Assembly: GCF_900116425.1 (NCBI RefSeq)
Contig: NZ_FPAS01000002.1
Span: 452,537-516,536 of the forward strand
Length of the DNA stretch: 64,000 bases
Source: Lishizhenia tianjinensis
Lineage (GTDB): Bacteria > Bacteroidota > Bacteroidia > Flavobacteriales_D > Crocinitomicaceae
Direction of reading: 5' to 3'
The notes below the pieces were generated by a model. That model was not told where the DNA came from. It did no database searches and was given only the letters and a program-made list of their open reading frames with translations. Both the position numbers and the translations under genes were made by a program. Positions 18,560 through 27,079 of this stretch are shown one piece after another. How positions within the stretch are numbered: the stretch's first letter is position 1; every line of letters starts with the position of its first letter.

Positions 18560-20658
18560 TACTTTAATTCTATTTCTATGATTCCACCTACTACTGCGGC
18601 GCTACCAGGGGCAAGGCTTTGAGTAATTACTCGTCCTACACCTTTTGATCTTACTTTTAATCCTGCTTGTTCAAGAAGGATGACAGCATCTTTAAGTCCC
18701 ATTCCTATTACTTTTGGGACAAGGCTTTTTTGTATTTCAGCCGTTCTGAATTCAACTCCGTTTGTTTGTTGGAAAGTTCTAACCCATTCTTGAGAAGTGC
18801 TTCCTTCTGTGCGGATGTGTAATTCGTCTAATACGTGTTTTAATTCATACCCATTTCCACTTTTTGTGACAGGAGTATCAAACTTTCCACTGCCTTGGTT
18901 GATGGCATCTTGGTATTGTAAACTTGTACTGTAAACTTTATCGGCAATCTCGGCAAACACGGTTCCGGATACTGAAGCTCCATAGATGTCATTTGTTGGT
19001 GCACTTACTACAACTATACATGAGTAAACTGGGTTTTCTGCCGGGAAGTAGCCACAGAAAGAGGCAATGTATTTTTGGTCGCCTATTTCTCCGTACCCTT
19101 TGTTTCTGTTTGCAATTTGAGCTGTACCTGTTTTTCCAGCTAGTTTAAAGAAGGATTTGCGCAAGGCTCTACCTGTACCGTGTTCTACTACACCTGATAG
19201 GCATTTTTGCAAAGCGTCTATTGTCGGTTGACTGCAAATTTTCTCTCTTAAAACAATAGGTTCATATCTCTTAATTACTTCGTTACCTTGACGAATTTCA
19301 GAAACAAATTGAGGTTTCATGAATTTCCCGTTGTTAGCCACCGCATTATAAAAAGCCAAAGTTTGAAGTGGTGTTTGCTGTACCTCGTAACCTATAGACA
19401 TCCATGCAATAGAACCACCCCACCATTGTGGTGTTCCAGGTCTGTTAATCATAGGTGCTTTTTCACCGGCGATATCTATGCCTAAGGGTTCTGTTAAACC
19501 AAATTGGTCTAAGCGCGATAGGAATTGCTCAGGTTCATTTCTGTAATTGTCGAATATGATTTTTGAGATAACGTTAGACGACTTCTCAAAGGCACGTTGA
19601 ATCGTGATTTTACCGTAGCCCCATTTGTTGTCATCGTTCAAAGCTCTATCGTAGTACTGGTATCTACCCACTGCGTTAACTGTATCCGTCAATTTAATTT
19701 TATCATCTTCCAAAGCCGCCATTAGTGATGCAAGTTTGAAAGTTGAACCCGGTACTTCTATCGTTCCTATTGCGTGGTTGTAGGATTCAGAATATCCGCC
19801 ATCTCTGTTTTCTTCCAAGTTCACCATGGCTTTGATGAATCCTGTTTTCACATCCATTACTATGGCACAACCGTATTTACCTCCTTTGGTTTGAAGTTGG
19901 CGCAACAATTCTGTGTGGGCCACTTCTTGTATGTCTTTGTCTATGGTGGTAACTACATCTGCACCATCTTGTGTTTCTTTGGTGATAGGACCTGTGGTTT
20001 TCCAAGAATTTGAAATCTTTTGTTGGATGATTTCTCCATTTTGACCTTGCAAATACTCATTAAATGCACCTTCAATTCCCACCTCTAGGGTGTCGTCTTC
20101 TCTGTAGCGCACGTAACCCAAAGTTCTTTTTAATAGGTCTTCGTGAGGCTTTTGACGAATAATGATTTCCTCTTGGTCTATGATTCCCCCCTTGTATTTA
20201 CCTAGTTTGAAAATAGGGAGTGCACGCAATTTTTTACGTGTGTCATTGGTTACCCTTCTTTGAATACGGCAATACTGGTTTTTTCTTGCGCGTTCTCTAG
20301 AAAGGTATTCTCTCCATTCTCGAGCTGATTTTTCAGGGAATAACTCAGCTAATCCTTTTGAAAGTCCTTCTATGCCTTCTCTCCAAACATCTTCCTTGAT
20401 GACTTTGGTATCCATGTAGATGTCGTAGAACGAAACAGAAGTAACAAGTGGACTTAAGTTAGCGTCCAAAATCTCACCTCTTCTCGGGATGATTTCAGCA
20501 GTTTTGAATTCGATTTTTTCTGAAGAGGATACAAAAAGGTTGGTTCTACCGTCTTTGTAGATCATGAAAGATTTAACAATAACTGTCAACATGATAGCTA
20601 CAAACCCGAAGTAAATCAGATAGGTTCTTAAAACTATATGTTTGTTGTTCTTGTCCAT
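18559..20658 (-). CDS. ftsI: Septal transpeptidase FtsI (PBP3) with PASTA domain
   Basis: A class B penicillin-binding protein of 699 residues that crosslinks septal peptidoglycan. It has one N-terminal membrane helix at residues 11-29, a dimerisation domain, and the active-site serine in STFK (305-308), SSN at 360-362 and KTGT at 509-512. A single PASTA domain occupies about residues 635-699; FtsI of E. coli lacks it, while Bacteroidota proteins often carry one. It abuts ftsL with no spacer. Confidence 0.96.
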   Translation of the reverse strand: MDKNNKHIVLRTYLIYFGFVAIMLTVIVKSFMIYKDGRTNLFVSSSEKIEFKTAEIIPRRGEILDANLSPLVTSVSFYDIYMDTKVIKEDVWREGIEGLSKGLAELFPEKSAREWREYLSRERARKNQYCRIQRRVTNDTRKKLRALPIFKLGKYKGGIIDQEEIIIRQKPHEDLLKRTLGYVRYREDDTLEVGIEGAFNEYLQGQNGEIIQQKISNSWKTTGPITKETQDGADVVTTIDKDIQEVAHTELLRQLQTKGGKYGCAIVMDVKTGFIKAMVNLEENRDGGYSESYNHAIGTIEVPGSTFKLASLMAALEDDKIKLTDTVNAVGRYQYYDRALNDDNKWGYGKITIQRAFEKSSNVISKIIFDNYRNEPEQFLSRLDQFGLTEPLGIDIAGEKAPMINRPGTPQWWGGSIAWMSIGYEVQQTPLQTLAFYNAVANNGKFMKPQFVSEIRQGNEVIKRYEPIVLREKICSQPTIDALQKCLSGVVEHGTGRALRKSFFKLAGKTGTAQIANRNKGYGEIGDQKYIASFCGYFPAENPVYSCIVVVSAPTNDIYGASVSGTVFAEIADKVYSTSLQYQDAINQGSGKFDTPVTKSGNGYELKHVLDELHIRTEGSTSQEWVRTFQQTNGVEFRTAEIQKSLVPKVIGMGLKDAVILLEQAGLKVRSKGVGRVITQSLAPGSAAVVGGIIEIELK

Positions 20659-21069
20659 TTATTCTCTCTCTTCCTTTTTTATTCTTACAACCTTGGTAGG
20701 TTTTCTTGTTTCTTTTAATCCTAGTGGTGTTAGTTTGTCTACTAAAACCTGTCTTCTTGTTTCTTCTTCTAACTTGGCTTTATTTTCTACATAGTCAGAG
20801 GTCATTTGATTGAGCTCTTTTTCCATGTTGCTGGTTTCCTTTGCCAGTTGGTTTACATAATATCCTTTACCTACTATAAGTATGAGGAGCATTACGATGA
20901 ACACGATGTACGTCAGATTATTCAGTACAAAGTCTTTCGTTAAGAAGTCCCCGTTGATGATTTGCATGAAAGTTTTGGAGCTTTCACCTAAGGGCTTTCT
21001 GCTGCTCTTCTTCTTTTTCTTCGGGTCTTCTTTTTGAACCTCTTCTTTATTTTGGTATTCGTTAATCAT
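20659..21069 (-). CDS. ftsL: FtsL-like division protein
   Basis: A 136-residue bitopic protein with a basic cytoplasmic N-terminus (KKKKKSSRKPLGESS), one membrane helix at about residues 48-67, and a periplasmic coiled coil (about 72-112) ending in a basic tail. Sequence conservation is low, as usual for FtsL; the call rests on position between rsmH and ftsI and on topology. It links FtsQ to the FtsW/FtsI synthase. It overlaps rsmH by eight bases. Confidence 0.87.
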   Translation of the reverse strand: MINEYQNKEEVQKEDPKKKKKSSRKPLGESSKTFMQIINGDFLTKDFVLNNLTYIVFIVMLLILIVGKGYYVNQLAKETSNMEKELNQMTSDYVENKAKLEEETRRQVLVDKLTPLGLKETRKPTKVVRIKKEERE

Positions 21070-21982
21070 CGTTGCGTTCTGCTATTCTTAGTTTGGCGCT
21101 ACGCGAGCGATTGTTTAACTCTAATTCCTCTTCTGTTGGTGTGATGGGTTTTCTTGTTACCTCTGTAAAGGGTTTTAAGATGTTCCCATAAAAGTCTTTT
21201 TCTATTTTGCCGTCAAAGCTTCCGCGCTTCATGAAGTTTTTTACCAATCTATCTTCTAAAGAGTGGTAAGACATAATAACAAGTCTTCCTTGTGGTTTTA
21301 AAACTTCTGTTGTTTGTGCTAAGAATTTCTCCAACACATCCATTTCGTTGTTTACTTCTATTCTTATGGCTTGGTAAATCTGTGCTAAGAATTTGTTTTC
21401 TTTTCTAGCAGGAGCGATAGGTAGGAGTATTTCATTTAATTCTCCTGTAGTTTCTATTTCTTTTCTAGAGCGTGCTCTACAAATTGTACCTGCTACTTTA
21501 CCTGGTGATTTTACTTCGCCATATTTTCTAAGGATGGAAATCAATTCGTCCTCTTCGTAGGTATTCACAATGTGCTTGGCGTCTATGTCGCTAGATTGGT
21601 TCATTCGCATATCTAAAGGATAATCTCCTCGGATGCTAAAACCTCTGCTTCCTTCATCGAATTGGTGAGAAGAAACACCTAGGTCGGCCAAAATACCGTC
21701 TACTTGCTTGATGCCTAAAAGGCGTAAGTGATTTTTGATGAAGGCAAAGTTGCTGGCTACGAAATCAAAGTTTTTCGCGTCCCAAGCATTTTTCTTTGCG
21801 TCTGGATCTTGGTCGAAAGAAATTAAACGACCTGTAGTTAATTTTTCGAAGATAGCTCTTGAATGCCCTCCGCCACCGAAAGTAACGTCAATGTATGTTC
21901 CTTCAGGGTTGATGTTTAACCCGTCCAAACATTCTTGTAACATTACAGGATTGTGGTATGTATAGTCTTTATTCTGTGTCAT
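21062..21982 (-). CDS. rsmH: 16S rRNA (cytosine-1402-N4)-methyltransferase RsmH (MraW)
   Basis: An S-adenosylmethionine-dependent methyltransferase of 306 residues that modifies C1402 in the ribosomal P site. Family markers are YHNPVMLQECLDGL at the N-terminus, the SAM loop DVTFGGGGHS, ILADLGVSSHQFD, and FSIRGDYPLDMRM. The ATG at 21982 (MTQNKDYTYH) was preferred over an upstream GTG at 21994; both lie inside the 3' end of mraZ, so translation is coupled to it. Confidence 0.96.
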   Translation of the reverse strand: MTQNKDYTYHNPVMLQECLDGLNINPEGTYIDVTFGGGGHSRAIFEKLTTGRLISFDQDPDAKKNAWDAKNFDFVASNFAFIKNHLRLLGIKQVDGILADLGVSSHQFDEGSRGFSIRGDYPLDMRMNQSSDIDAKHIVNTYEEDELISILRKYGEVKSPGKVAGTICRARSRKEIETTGELNEILLPIAPARKENKFLAQIYQAIRIEVNNEMDVLEKFLAQTTEVLKPQGRLVIMSYHSLEDRLVKNFMKRGSFDGKIEKDFYGNILKPFTEVTRKPITPTEEELELNNRSRSAKLRIAERNDD

Positions 21983-22430
21983 CTCCAAATTCACCCATTA
22001 CTTCATTTGCCAAATCAGCAAAATCTGCCATGTTGTCTTCAATCATGCTGAAGTACTTAGCTTTGTCCCAAATTTCCACTCTATCGTTGTAAGCGATTAA
22101 CACCAATTCCTTTTTCAATCCAACTTTTTCCATTTGCGCCACAGGAATTAATATTCTCCCTGCTTTGTCTAAGTTGATTTGCTTTGCTCCTTGGTGAAAG
22201 AGTCTGTAAAACATTCTGTTTTGCGGTTTGAACAAGTTTAGCTTGCTCAGTTTAGCGCTTAATTTCTCCCATTCGTTCATCGGAAAAAGTGTAAGGCACT
22301 CCTCAAAACCTTTGTTTAACATGAAATTTTCTTGGGCAGCAGGAGAAAGTTGCTTCCTCAAATCTGATGGAAACATGAAACGACCTTTGGCGTCCATTTT
22401 TACTTCATATTCTCCTACTAATCCTGCCAT
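21969..22430 (-). CDS. mraZ: Division/cell wall cluster transcriptional repressor MraZ
   Basis: A 153-residue AbrB/SpoVT-type DNA-binding protein, first gene of the dcw cluster. Two copies of the fold are visible, with DxKGRFMFPSDLR near residues 14-26 and DKAGRILIPVA near 92-102. In E. coli and mycoplasmas MraZ binds short direct repeats with about ten-base spacing upstream of its own gene. Such repeats are present here at 22465-22490, which supports self-regulation of the whole cluster. Confidence 0.95.
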   Translation of the reverse strand: MAGLVGEYEVKMDAKGRFMFPSDLRKQLSPAAQENFMLNKGFEECLTLFPMNEWEKLSAKLSKLNLFKPQNRMFYRLFHQGAKQINLDKAGRILIPVAQMEKVGLKKELVLIAYNDRVEIWDKAKYFSMIEDNMADFADLANEVMGEFGDDTE

Positions 22431-22464
22431 GACAGTTTATAATGGGTAAAAATACTGGAAAAAA

Positions 22465-22490
22465 TACCACATTTTACCACTTTTCTACCA
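22465..22490 (-). promoter_or_regulatory. Candidate MraZ operator: three TGGTA repeats
   Basis: On the minus strand, TGGTA occurs three times with start-to-start spacing of 11 and 10 bases (on the plus strand, TACCA at 22465, 22475 and 22486), 35-60 bases before the mraZ start. This is the architecture of the E. coli MraZ site, where TGGGN repeats are about ten bases apart; the core here is TGGTA. Spacing puts all copies on one face of the helix. The match is by pattern, not tested. Confidence 0.6.
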
Positions 22491-22586
22491 TTGTTGATAA
22501 CTTGATACGGTAGATGACAAAATAAAGTTTCAATTAATATTTAAAAAGTCCTGTTTTTCTTGGGTTTTAGTGAAAATATAGGTTGG

Positions 22587-22642
22587 TGGTAGAAAGTGGT
22601 AGTAAAATGTCAATGTTGAAAAATATGTGGGAGAAAATGGGA
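22587..22642 (+). promoter_or_regulatory. Second MraZ-like operator group facing ysxC
   Basis: On the plus strand, TGGTA lies at 22587 and 22597, and TGGGA at 22628 and 22638. Each pair is spaced exactly ten bases, and the pairs are 31 bases apart, so all four are near helical phase. The TGGGA pair equals the E. coli MraZ core. The group points toward ysxC and sits just before its promoter, so MraZ may also control that divergent gene. Confidence 0.5.
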
Positions 22643-22676
22643 GGAGAAGGAGGGAGGTGCACGACGAAAATTTTAA

Positions 22677-22684
22677 TACTTTTG
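22677..22684 (+). promoter_or_regulatory. -7 box of ysxC promoter (TACTTTTG)
   Basis: Exact match to the Bacteroidota sigma-70 -7 consensus TAnnTTTG, ending 13 bases before the ysxC ATG, so the leader is very short. No clear -33 element was found. Confidence 0.6.
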
Positions 22685-22697
22685 CAGAAAAAATTCT

Positions 22698-23309
22698 ATG
22701 ATAATCAAGGATGCGAAATTTGTGATCAGTAATACAGACCTAGATAAGTGCCCAACGCCGGATAAGGCTGAGTATGCGTTTATTGGAAGGTCGAATGTGG
22801 GGAAATCATCTTTGATTAACATGCTGACCAACAATGGGAAATTGGCCAAAACTTCTGGGCGACCAGGGAAGACGCAATTGATCAATCACTTCTTGATTAA
22901 CGACGAGTGGTATTTGGTTGATTTACCAGGGTATGGTTTTGCTAAAGCATCGAAAGAGAGTAGGTTTAAGTGGACACAGTTTATTCAAGATTATTTGATG
23001 AACAGAGAAAACTTGTTGAATACTTTTGTTTTATTGGATGCGCGTTTACCACCTCAGAAGATAGATTTGGAATTTATGAACTGGTGTGGACATAATGGAA
23101 TTTCATTCTCCATGGTTTTTACGAAAATTGATAAGTTGTCGAGCACTGCTTTGCAAAAGAACTTGGCTGTTTACCGCAAGGAAATGTTAAAAGTATGGGA
23201 GGAGTTACCACCTGTATTTACAAGTAGTTCTACTTCTAAGTTTGGTAGAGAAAAAATCTTGAACTACATCGATCAGATTAACGTGTTATACGCGGAAAGT
23301 AAAAAATAA
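22698..23309 (+). CDS. ysxC: Ribosome biogenesis GTPase YsxC/EngB
   Basis: A 203-residue GTPase required for 50S subunit assembly. G1 GRSNVGKSS is at residues 30-38, the switch region has [10 protein letters not shown]3 [10 protein letters not shown] lies near 74-83, and G4 TKIDKLS near 141-147. Length is standard. It is transcribed away from mraZ and its promoter neighbours MraZ-like sites, which could link ribosome assembly to division. A terminator hairpin lies about 90 bases downstream. Confidence 0.95.
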   Translation: MIIKDAKFVISNTDLDKCPTPDKAEYAFIGRSNVGKSSLINMLTNNGKLAKTSGRPGKTQLINHFLINDEWYLVDLPGYGFAKASKESRFKWTQFIQDYLMNRENLLNTFVLLDARLPPQKIDLEFMNWCGHNGISFSMVFTKIDKLSSTALQKNLAVYRKEMLKVWEELPPVFTSSSTSKFGREKILNYIDQINVLYAESKK

Positions 23310-23400
23310 ATTAAAGGTCAGTGCTCCCAACAGGGACAGTATTGGCATGAAGTGATAAAGGGCTTTAAAGGCACTTGGTTAAAGCTTAGCGACTACCAGA

Positions 23401-23438
23401 AGCTAAATTTAACGTAGTGCGTTTTTAGCTCTTTTTTG
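23401..23438 (+). terminator. Rho-independent terminator after ysxC
   Basis: AGCTAAA pairs with TTTAGCT, with an inner AACG/CGTT stem across a small bulge, and is followed by CTTTTTTG. Confidence 0.65.
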
Positions 23439-23480
23439 CTTTATATAAAGGATGGCCCGGCCGTTGGCCTAAAGAGGACA

Positions 23481-23517
23481 ATTTAAAGATTTAAGAATTT
23501 AACCATTTAAAGATTCG
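23481..23517. repeat. Degenerate tandem array, 8-bp period (ATTTAAAG type)
   Basis: Units in exact register: ATTTAAAG, ATTTAAGA, ATTTAACC, ATTTAAAG, then ATTCGCCC. The array lies between the convergent ysxC and epimerase genes. Confidence 0.85.
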
Positions 23518-23622
23518 CCCCTTGATGGTTCGACTTTGCTTACTTCGACATCGCTCAGCACAACGCACCACAACGCTTCATTGGATAAGCTCCTTATTTA
23601 AGGAAGCAAAGCATCAAAGTAC

Positions 23623-24633
23623 TTATAGTTTTCCTTTTACGGCGTTTTCTAGCATTTCATCTAGGGTGTAAAACTTATAGTCTATCGCTTGCTTAATTTT
23701 CTCGTTGCTGAATACTGCTGTTGCGTAGGTATTGGCAATGGAATCTTTGGTGAGGACGGGAGGGGTAAAAGTGAAGAAGCTTAAAAGTTTTGCTGCTCGC
23801 CAGGCTATGTTTGCCAAAGTTCTAGGGAGGGCAATGCTAGGTGCTTTTGTACCGAGGTGTTTGGCCGCAGTTTTCATCATTTCTTTGAAGCTGGTATTTG
23901 CTCCCACGCACAAATAGCGCTCGGCAGTGATGTTGCTTTCCATTAATTGGACCATGATGTTGGCCACATCTCTAGCGTCTACAAAGGCATTGCTTCCAGG
24001 AGGGTAAAACTTCATGCCTTTTTGTAAAGTTTTGAGTATGGTTAAAGAGCTTTCGTTCCAGTCACCTGGGCCATATACCACACTAGGGTTAACAATCACT
24101 GCATTTAAACCTTCTTCTATGCCGCGCCATACTTCCTTTTCGGAAAGATGTTTGGTCATGGAATAACCACTTACGGGTATATCTGGATTCCATTTTGAAG
24201 TTTCATCTATAGGGATGGTGCTTTCTTTAACGGGTTTACCCACGGCTGCAGTGGAGCTTACATGACACATTTTTTTAATGCCGTGCTTTAAAGCCATGTT
24301 AACCAAATTTGCTGTTCCACCACGGTTAATTTCTACCATGCTCCTGAAGTCCTTTTTCTGATAAGAAACTTTGGCGGCACAATGGTAGATGTAGTCAACA
24401 TCTTGAATTTGTTCTTCGAGTTCTGGTAGATCTAAAACATTACATTCTACCCATGAAATTTTTTCAAAAAGCGCATCGCCTTCTTGTGGGTTGTAGAAGT
24501 TAAACAGGGCTTTAACGCGGCTGATTTTAGACGCATCTCTATACAGAGCACGTATGCTCGTGTTGGTACTTGTAGATAATTTGTAAAGGAGGTGACTCCC
24601 TATTAAACCGCTGGCGCCTGTGACTAAAATCAT
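23623..24633 (-). CDS. NAD-dependent epimerase/dehydratase family protein
   Basis: A 336-residue extended short-chain dehydrogenase. The Rossmann loop TGASGLIGSHL is at residues 5-15, HCAAKVSY lies near 88-95, a Ser-rich strand HVSSTAAVG near 123-131, and the catalytic YSMTK near 156-160. These are intact, so it is probably active with NAD(P). The closest families are 3-beta-hydroxysteroid-dehydrogenase-like and dihydroflavonol-reductase-like proteins; the substrate cannot be read from sequence. It stands alone, convergent with ysxC. Confidence 0.85.
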   Translation of the reverse strand: MILVTGASGLIGSHLLYKLSTSTNTSIRALYRDASKISRVKALFNFYNPQEGDALFEKISWVECNVLDLPELEEQIQDVDYIYHCAAKVSYQKKDFRSMVEINRGGTANLVNMALKHGIKKMCHVSSTAAVGKPVKESTIPIDETSKWNPDIPVSGYSMTKHLSEKEVWRGIEEGLNAVIVNPSVVYGPGDWNESSLTILKTLQKGMKFYPPGSNAFVDARDVANIMVQLMESNITAERYLCVGANTSFKEMMKTAAKHLGTKAPSIALPRTLANIAWRAAKLLSFFTFTPPVLTKDSIANTYATAVFSNEKIKQAIDYKFYTLDEMLENAVKGKL

Positions 24634-24773
24634 GCGGTAAAATTAAGGAAAACTCCTAAAGATTGCGTTGTAAGCGAAAGAGTTTGTTGGAAGATTTCGT
24701 GTATTCGTCTAAAAAAGATGGCCGTTAAAAGACTTTCTTTTTTTAGTTGAAAAAAAGGCCTTAAATTTAAATT

Positions 24774-25025
24774 ATGCAAACTAAACTATTGATCATAGGT
24801 CTCCTATTGGCTTCTACCTACTCCTGCCAATCAGAATATGACCGCCAGATGGAAAAGGCGAGAGCCCACATGAAATCTGTAGAGCTCATGGCTAAACAAG
24901 AACGGCAAATTTTAGAAATGGAAGCATTGATGCGCGAGGTGGACAGAGACATCGCAATATGTGCGGAAATGTCGGGCAACAAACGATTGTTTCTAGAAGA
25001 ACTGGAATACGTTTCGGAAAATTAA
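24774..25025 (+). CDS. Small putative lipoprotein with coiled coil
   Basis: An 83-residue protein. The N-terminus MQTKLLIIGLLLASTYSC is a lipoprotein-type signal with the modifiable Cys at residue 18, though TYSC is a weak lipobox. The rest is highly charged, rich in Glu, Arg and Met, and likely one helix or coiled coil. Its 3' end overlaps the convergent alkyltransferase-like gene by four bases, so both stop codons share sequence. No homologue is recognised; small size makes this a moderate call. Confidence 0.5.
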   Translation: MQTKLLIIGLLLASTYSCQSEYDRQMEKARAHMKSVELMAKQERQILEMEALMREVDRDIAICAEMSGNKRLFLEELEYVSEN

Positions 25026-25378
25026 AGTTTAAGTTCGAGAGCGGGGTCCCAAAAGAGTGTTTTGAATTCTTGCACGGTGTCATTTTTCACCGCAACTCCC
25101 TCTGCCTGTAATTTATCTTCCATGGCCGTGGGTGTTTCGAAATGCATTTTCCCTGTAAGCATTCCGTTTCTATTTACCACTCTGTGTGCTGGTATGTGGG
25201 GCATTCCGTGTGCGTTGTTCATTGCCCAGCCTACCATACGGCTTGAGCGTGCAGCTCCTAAATACTTAGCAATGGCACCATAGCTGGTAACCCGCCCATA
25301 AGGGACGAGTTCTACCACTTGGTACACCCGATCAAAAAAATCGGCGTTTTTTTCGCTAAGCTTTATCGTTTTGCTCAT
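25022..25378 (-). CDS. Alkyltransferase-like protein (ATL, MGMT family without catalytic Cys)
   Basis: A 118-residue protein matching the DNA-binding domain of O6-alkylguanine-DNA alkyltransferases: YGRVTSYGAIAKYLGAARSS near residues 27-46 holds the recognition helix, with the RMVGWAMN segment after it. The acceptor motif PCHRV is PAHRV here, so the methyl-accepting cysteine is replaced by alanine. Such ATL proteins bind O6-alkylguanine without repairing it and hand the lesion to nucleotide excision repair in the systems studied. Its start overlaps the end of trmB by 23 bases, so they are probably one transcript. Confidence 0.88.
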   Translation of the reverse strand: MSKTIKLSEKNADFFDRVYQVVELVPYGRVTSYGAIAKYLGAARSSRMVGWAMNNAHGMPHIPAHRVVNRNGMLTGKMHFETPTAMEDKLQAEGVAVKNDTVQEFKTLFWDPALELKL

Positions 25379-26054
25379 CGTGAATTAAGAATTTACAGTA
25401 TTTGATCTGGTGACCTCTTTCTGTAAATAATTGTTCGTAGTGTGTTTTAATGTGCATGATATCGTGCACTTCTTCTGGCAATTGATCTACGTCTCCGTAT
25501 AAATCCCAAGTTAAGAAAAGTTGTTTGTAACCGTGTTCTTTTATTTCTTCCTCCGTAGATTCAAACAACACATCACTATCTGTTTTTAGGTGAACAATTC
25601 CTCCTGGTTTTAAGATTTGTCTATATCTATCGATGAAGAATTTAGAAGTCAACCTTTTGTTTGGCTTGTTAGGTTGAGGGTCGCTAAAAGTCAACCAAAT
25701 CTCATCAACTTCATTTTCGGCAAAGAAAGAAGTAATGAAATCAATTTTGGTACGCAAAAAAGCAACGTTTGTTAAACCTTCAGCTACACATTCTTTGGCT
25801 CCCACCCACATACGGGCTCCTTTAATGTCAAGTCCAATAAAGTTTTTATCGGCATATTTACGCGCTAATCCTACGGAGTATTCTCCTTTACCACAACCTA
25901 ATTCTAAAATGATAGGGTTGTCGTTTTTGAAATATTTCTCTCTCCACTTTCCTTTCAATTCAAATGCATTTTCTTTGACCTCGTGCATAGAGGGTTCGAA
26001 TACATTTGCCATTTCCTTCATTTCATTAAAGCGACGTAACTTGTTCTTTGCCAT
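25356..26054 (-). CDS. trmB: tRNA (guanine-46-N7)-methyltransferase TrmB
   Basis: A 232-residue SAM-dependent methyltransferase that makes m7G46 in the tRNA variable loop. Recognisable parts are the SAM site LELGCGKGEYSVGLA near residues 50-64, IGLDIKGARMW, and the family motif LTFSDPQPNKPNKRLTS near 120-136. Length is normal. It has a good -7 box about 20 bases upstream and is followed by the overlapping ATL gene. Confidence 0.94.
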   Translation of the reverse strand: MAKNKLRRFNEMKEMANVFEPSMHEVKENAFELKGKWREKYFKNDNPIILELGCGKGEYSVGLARKYADKNFIGLDIKGARMWVGAKECVAEGLTNVAFLRTKIDFITSFFAENEVDEIWLTFSDPQPNKPNKRLTSKFFIDRYRQILKPGGIVHLKTDSDVLFESTEEEIKEHGYKQLFLTWDLYGDVDQLPEEVHDIMHIKTHYEQLFTERGHQIKYCKFLIHDEQNDKA

Positions 26055-26074
26055 TTTTTCCTATTTTGGAGCTG

Positions 26075-26082
26075 CAAAAATA
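26075..26082 (-). promoter_or_regulatory. -7 box of trmB promoter (TATTTTTG)
   Basis: Exact TAnnTTTG match on the minus strand, 20 bases before the trmB ATG. Confidence 0.6.
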
Positions 26083-26098
26083 GAAATCTTCCAAGGAT

Positions 26099-27079
26099 TT
26101 GAACGAAAGTATTTCAACTATCACACATCAAACAGTATTATTTAGTCCTTTAAACTGGGGATTGGGTCATGTTTCTCGTAGTGTTCCACTGCTTAAGCAA
26201 CTCATAGAACAGGGAAATGAGATTATCGTATGCTGTAATTTAGACCAAGAAGATTTCTACCGAGCTTACTTTCCTGAACTTTGGTATGTTAGTCATAAGG
26301 GATATCCTTTTAAGTTTGAAGGCAAGGGGTCTTTTATGAAGGATGTGTTTGTGAATTACTTTCAATTAAAGCACAGGTTGGATGTTGAATTGGAAGAGGT
26401 GAAGGCGCTTGTTAAAGTGTTTACGCCTGATATCATCATTAGCGATCAGCGCTTTGGTTTTCGCCACCGAAAAGTGAAGAGTGTGATTATCTCTCACCAG
26501 TTGCGTTTGAATTTACCCAAGTATGCTTTTCTAGGACAGTGGATCAATAAAAGGTTTTTAAAGAAGTTTGATGAGGTTTGGGTACCTGACGACGAGTTGA
26601 ATTTGAGTGGTGACTTGTCTGTTTCCAAACTCGCGCACAAACGTATAGGTATTTTGAGTCGCTTTCAGCACGAGGTAGAGACCCAAGCGGTGAAATATAA
26701 ATACTTGGTGATTGTAAGTGGACCTATGCCTTATGCCAAAGATTTCTTGCTGGAAATGAGTGAACGTTTGTCTGTTTGTGAAGGCAAGCATGCTGTTATA
26801 GCCGGTTTGGATGCTTTCGATTATGAGGCGACCAAAGATAATGTGGACGTGTACTATCAACCCAACCAAGAATGGATGGAGCGTTTGTTTGGAGAAGCGG
26901 AAATTGTGATTTCTAGAAGTGGATATTCTACACTGATGGATTTAATTCGACTAAAGCGTAAGGCTATATTAATACCCACGAAAGGACAAAGCGAGCAAGA
27001 ATATTTGGCCAAGCACAATGCCCAGCGCAAACAATTTACCTTTGTTACCGAAGAAGAGTTTAAAAATTATCCTCTTTGA
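26099..27079 (+). CDS. MurG-like (GT-B fold) glycosyltransferase family protein
   Basis: A 326-residue soluble protein. The N-terminal WGLGHVSRSVPLLKQL segment near residues 20-35 is a glycine-rich donor/acceptor loop of the GT28/MurG-like superfamily, and ISRSGYSTLMDLIRL near 271-285 is the matching C-terminal UDP-binding segment. Acceptor and donor are unknown. The best start is TTG at 26099; no ATG precedes the conserved loop. Its 3' end overlaps the convergent histidine kinase gene by 13 bases. It is divergent from trmB across a 44-bp gap. Confidence 0.75.
   Translation: MNESISTITHQTVLFSPLNWGLGHVSRSVPLLKQLIEQGNEIIVCCNLDQEDFYRAYFPELWYVSHKGYPFKFEGKGSFMKDVFVNYFQLKHRLDVELEEVKALVKVFTPDIIISDQRFGFRHRKVKSVIISHQLRLNLPKYAFLGQWINKRFLKKFDEVWVPDDELNLSGDLSVSKLAHKRIGILSRFQHEVETQAVKYKYLVIVSGPMPYAKDFLLEMSERLSVCEGKHAVIAGLDAFDYEATKDNVDVYYQPNQEWMERLFGEAEIVISRSGYSTLMDLIRLKRKAILIPTKGQSEQEYLAKHNAQRKQFTFVTEEEFKNYPL

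Larger units (their letters stand above)
23310..23622. other. Convergent gap: terminator, octamer array and shared TTCGACTT module
   Basis: No gene is seen. In order it holds a short unique stretch, the ysxC terminator (23401-23438), an array with 8-bp period (23481-23517), and a segment ATGGTTCGACTTTGCTTAC that matches, in reverse orientation, the sequence near 2590-2620. Confidence 0.6.
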
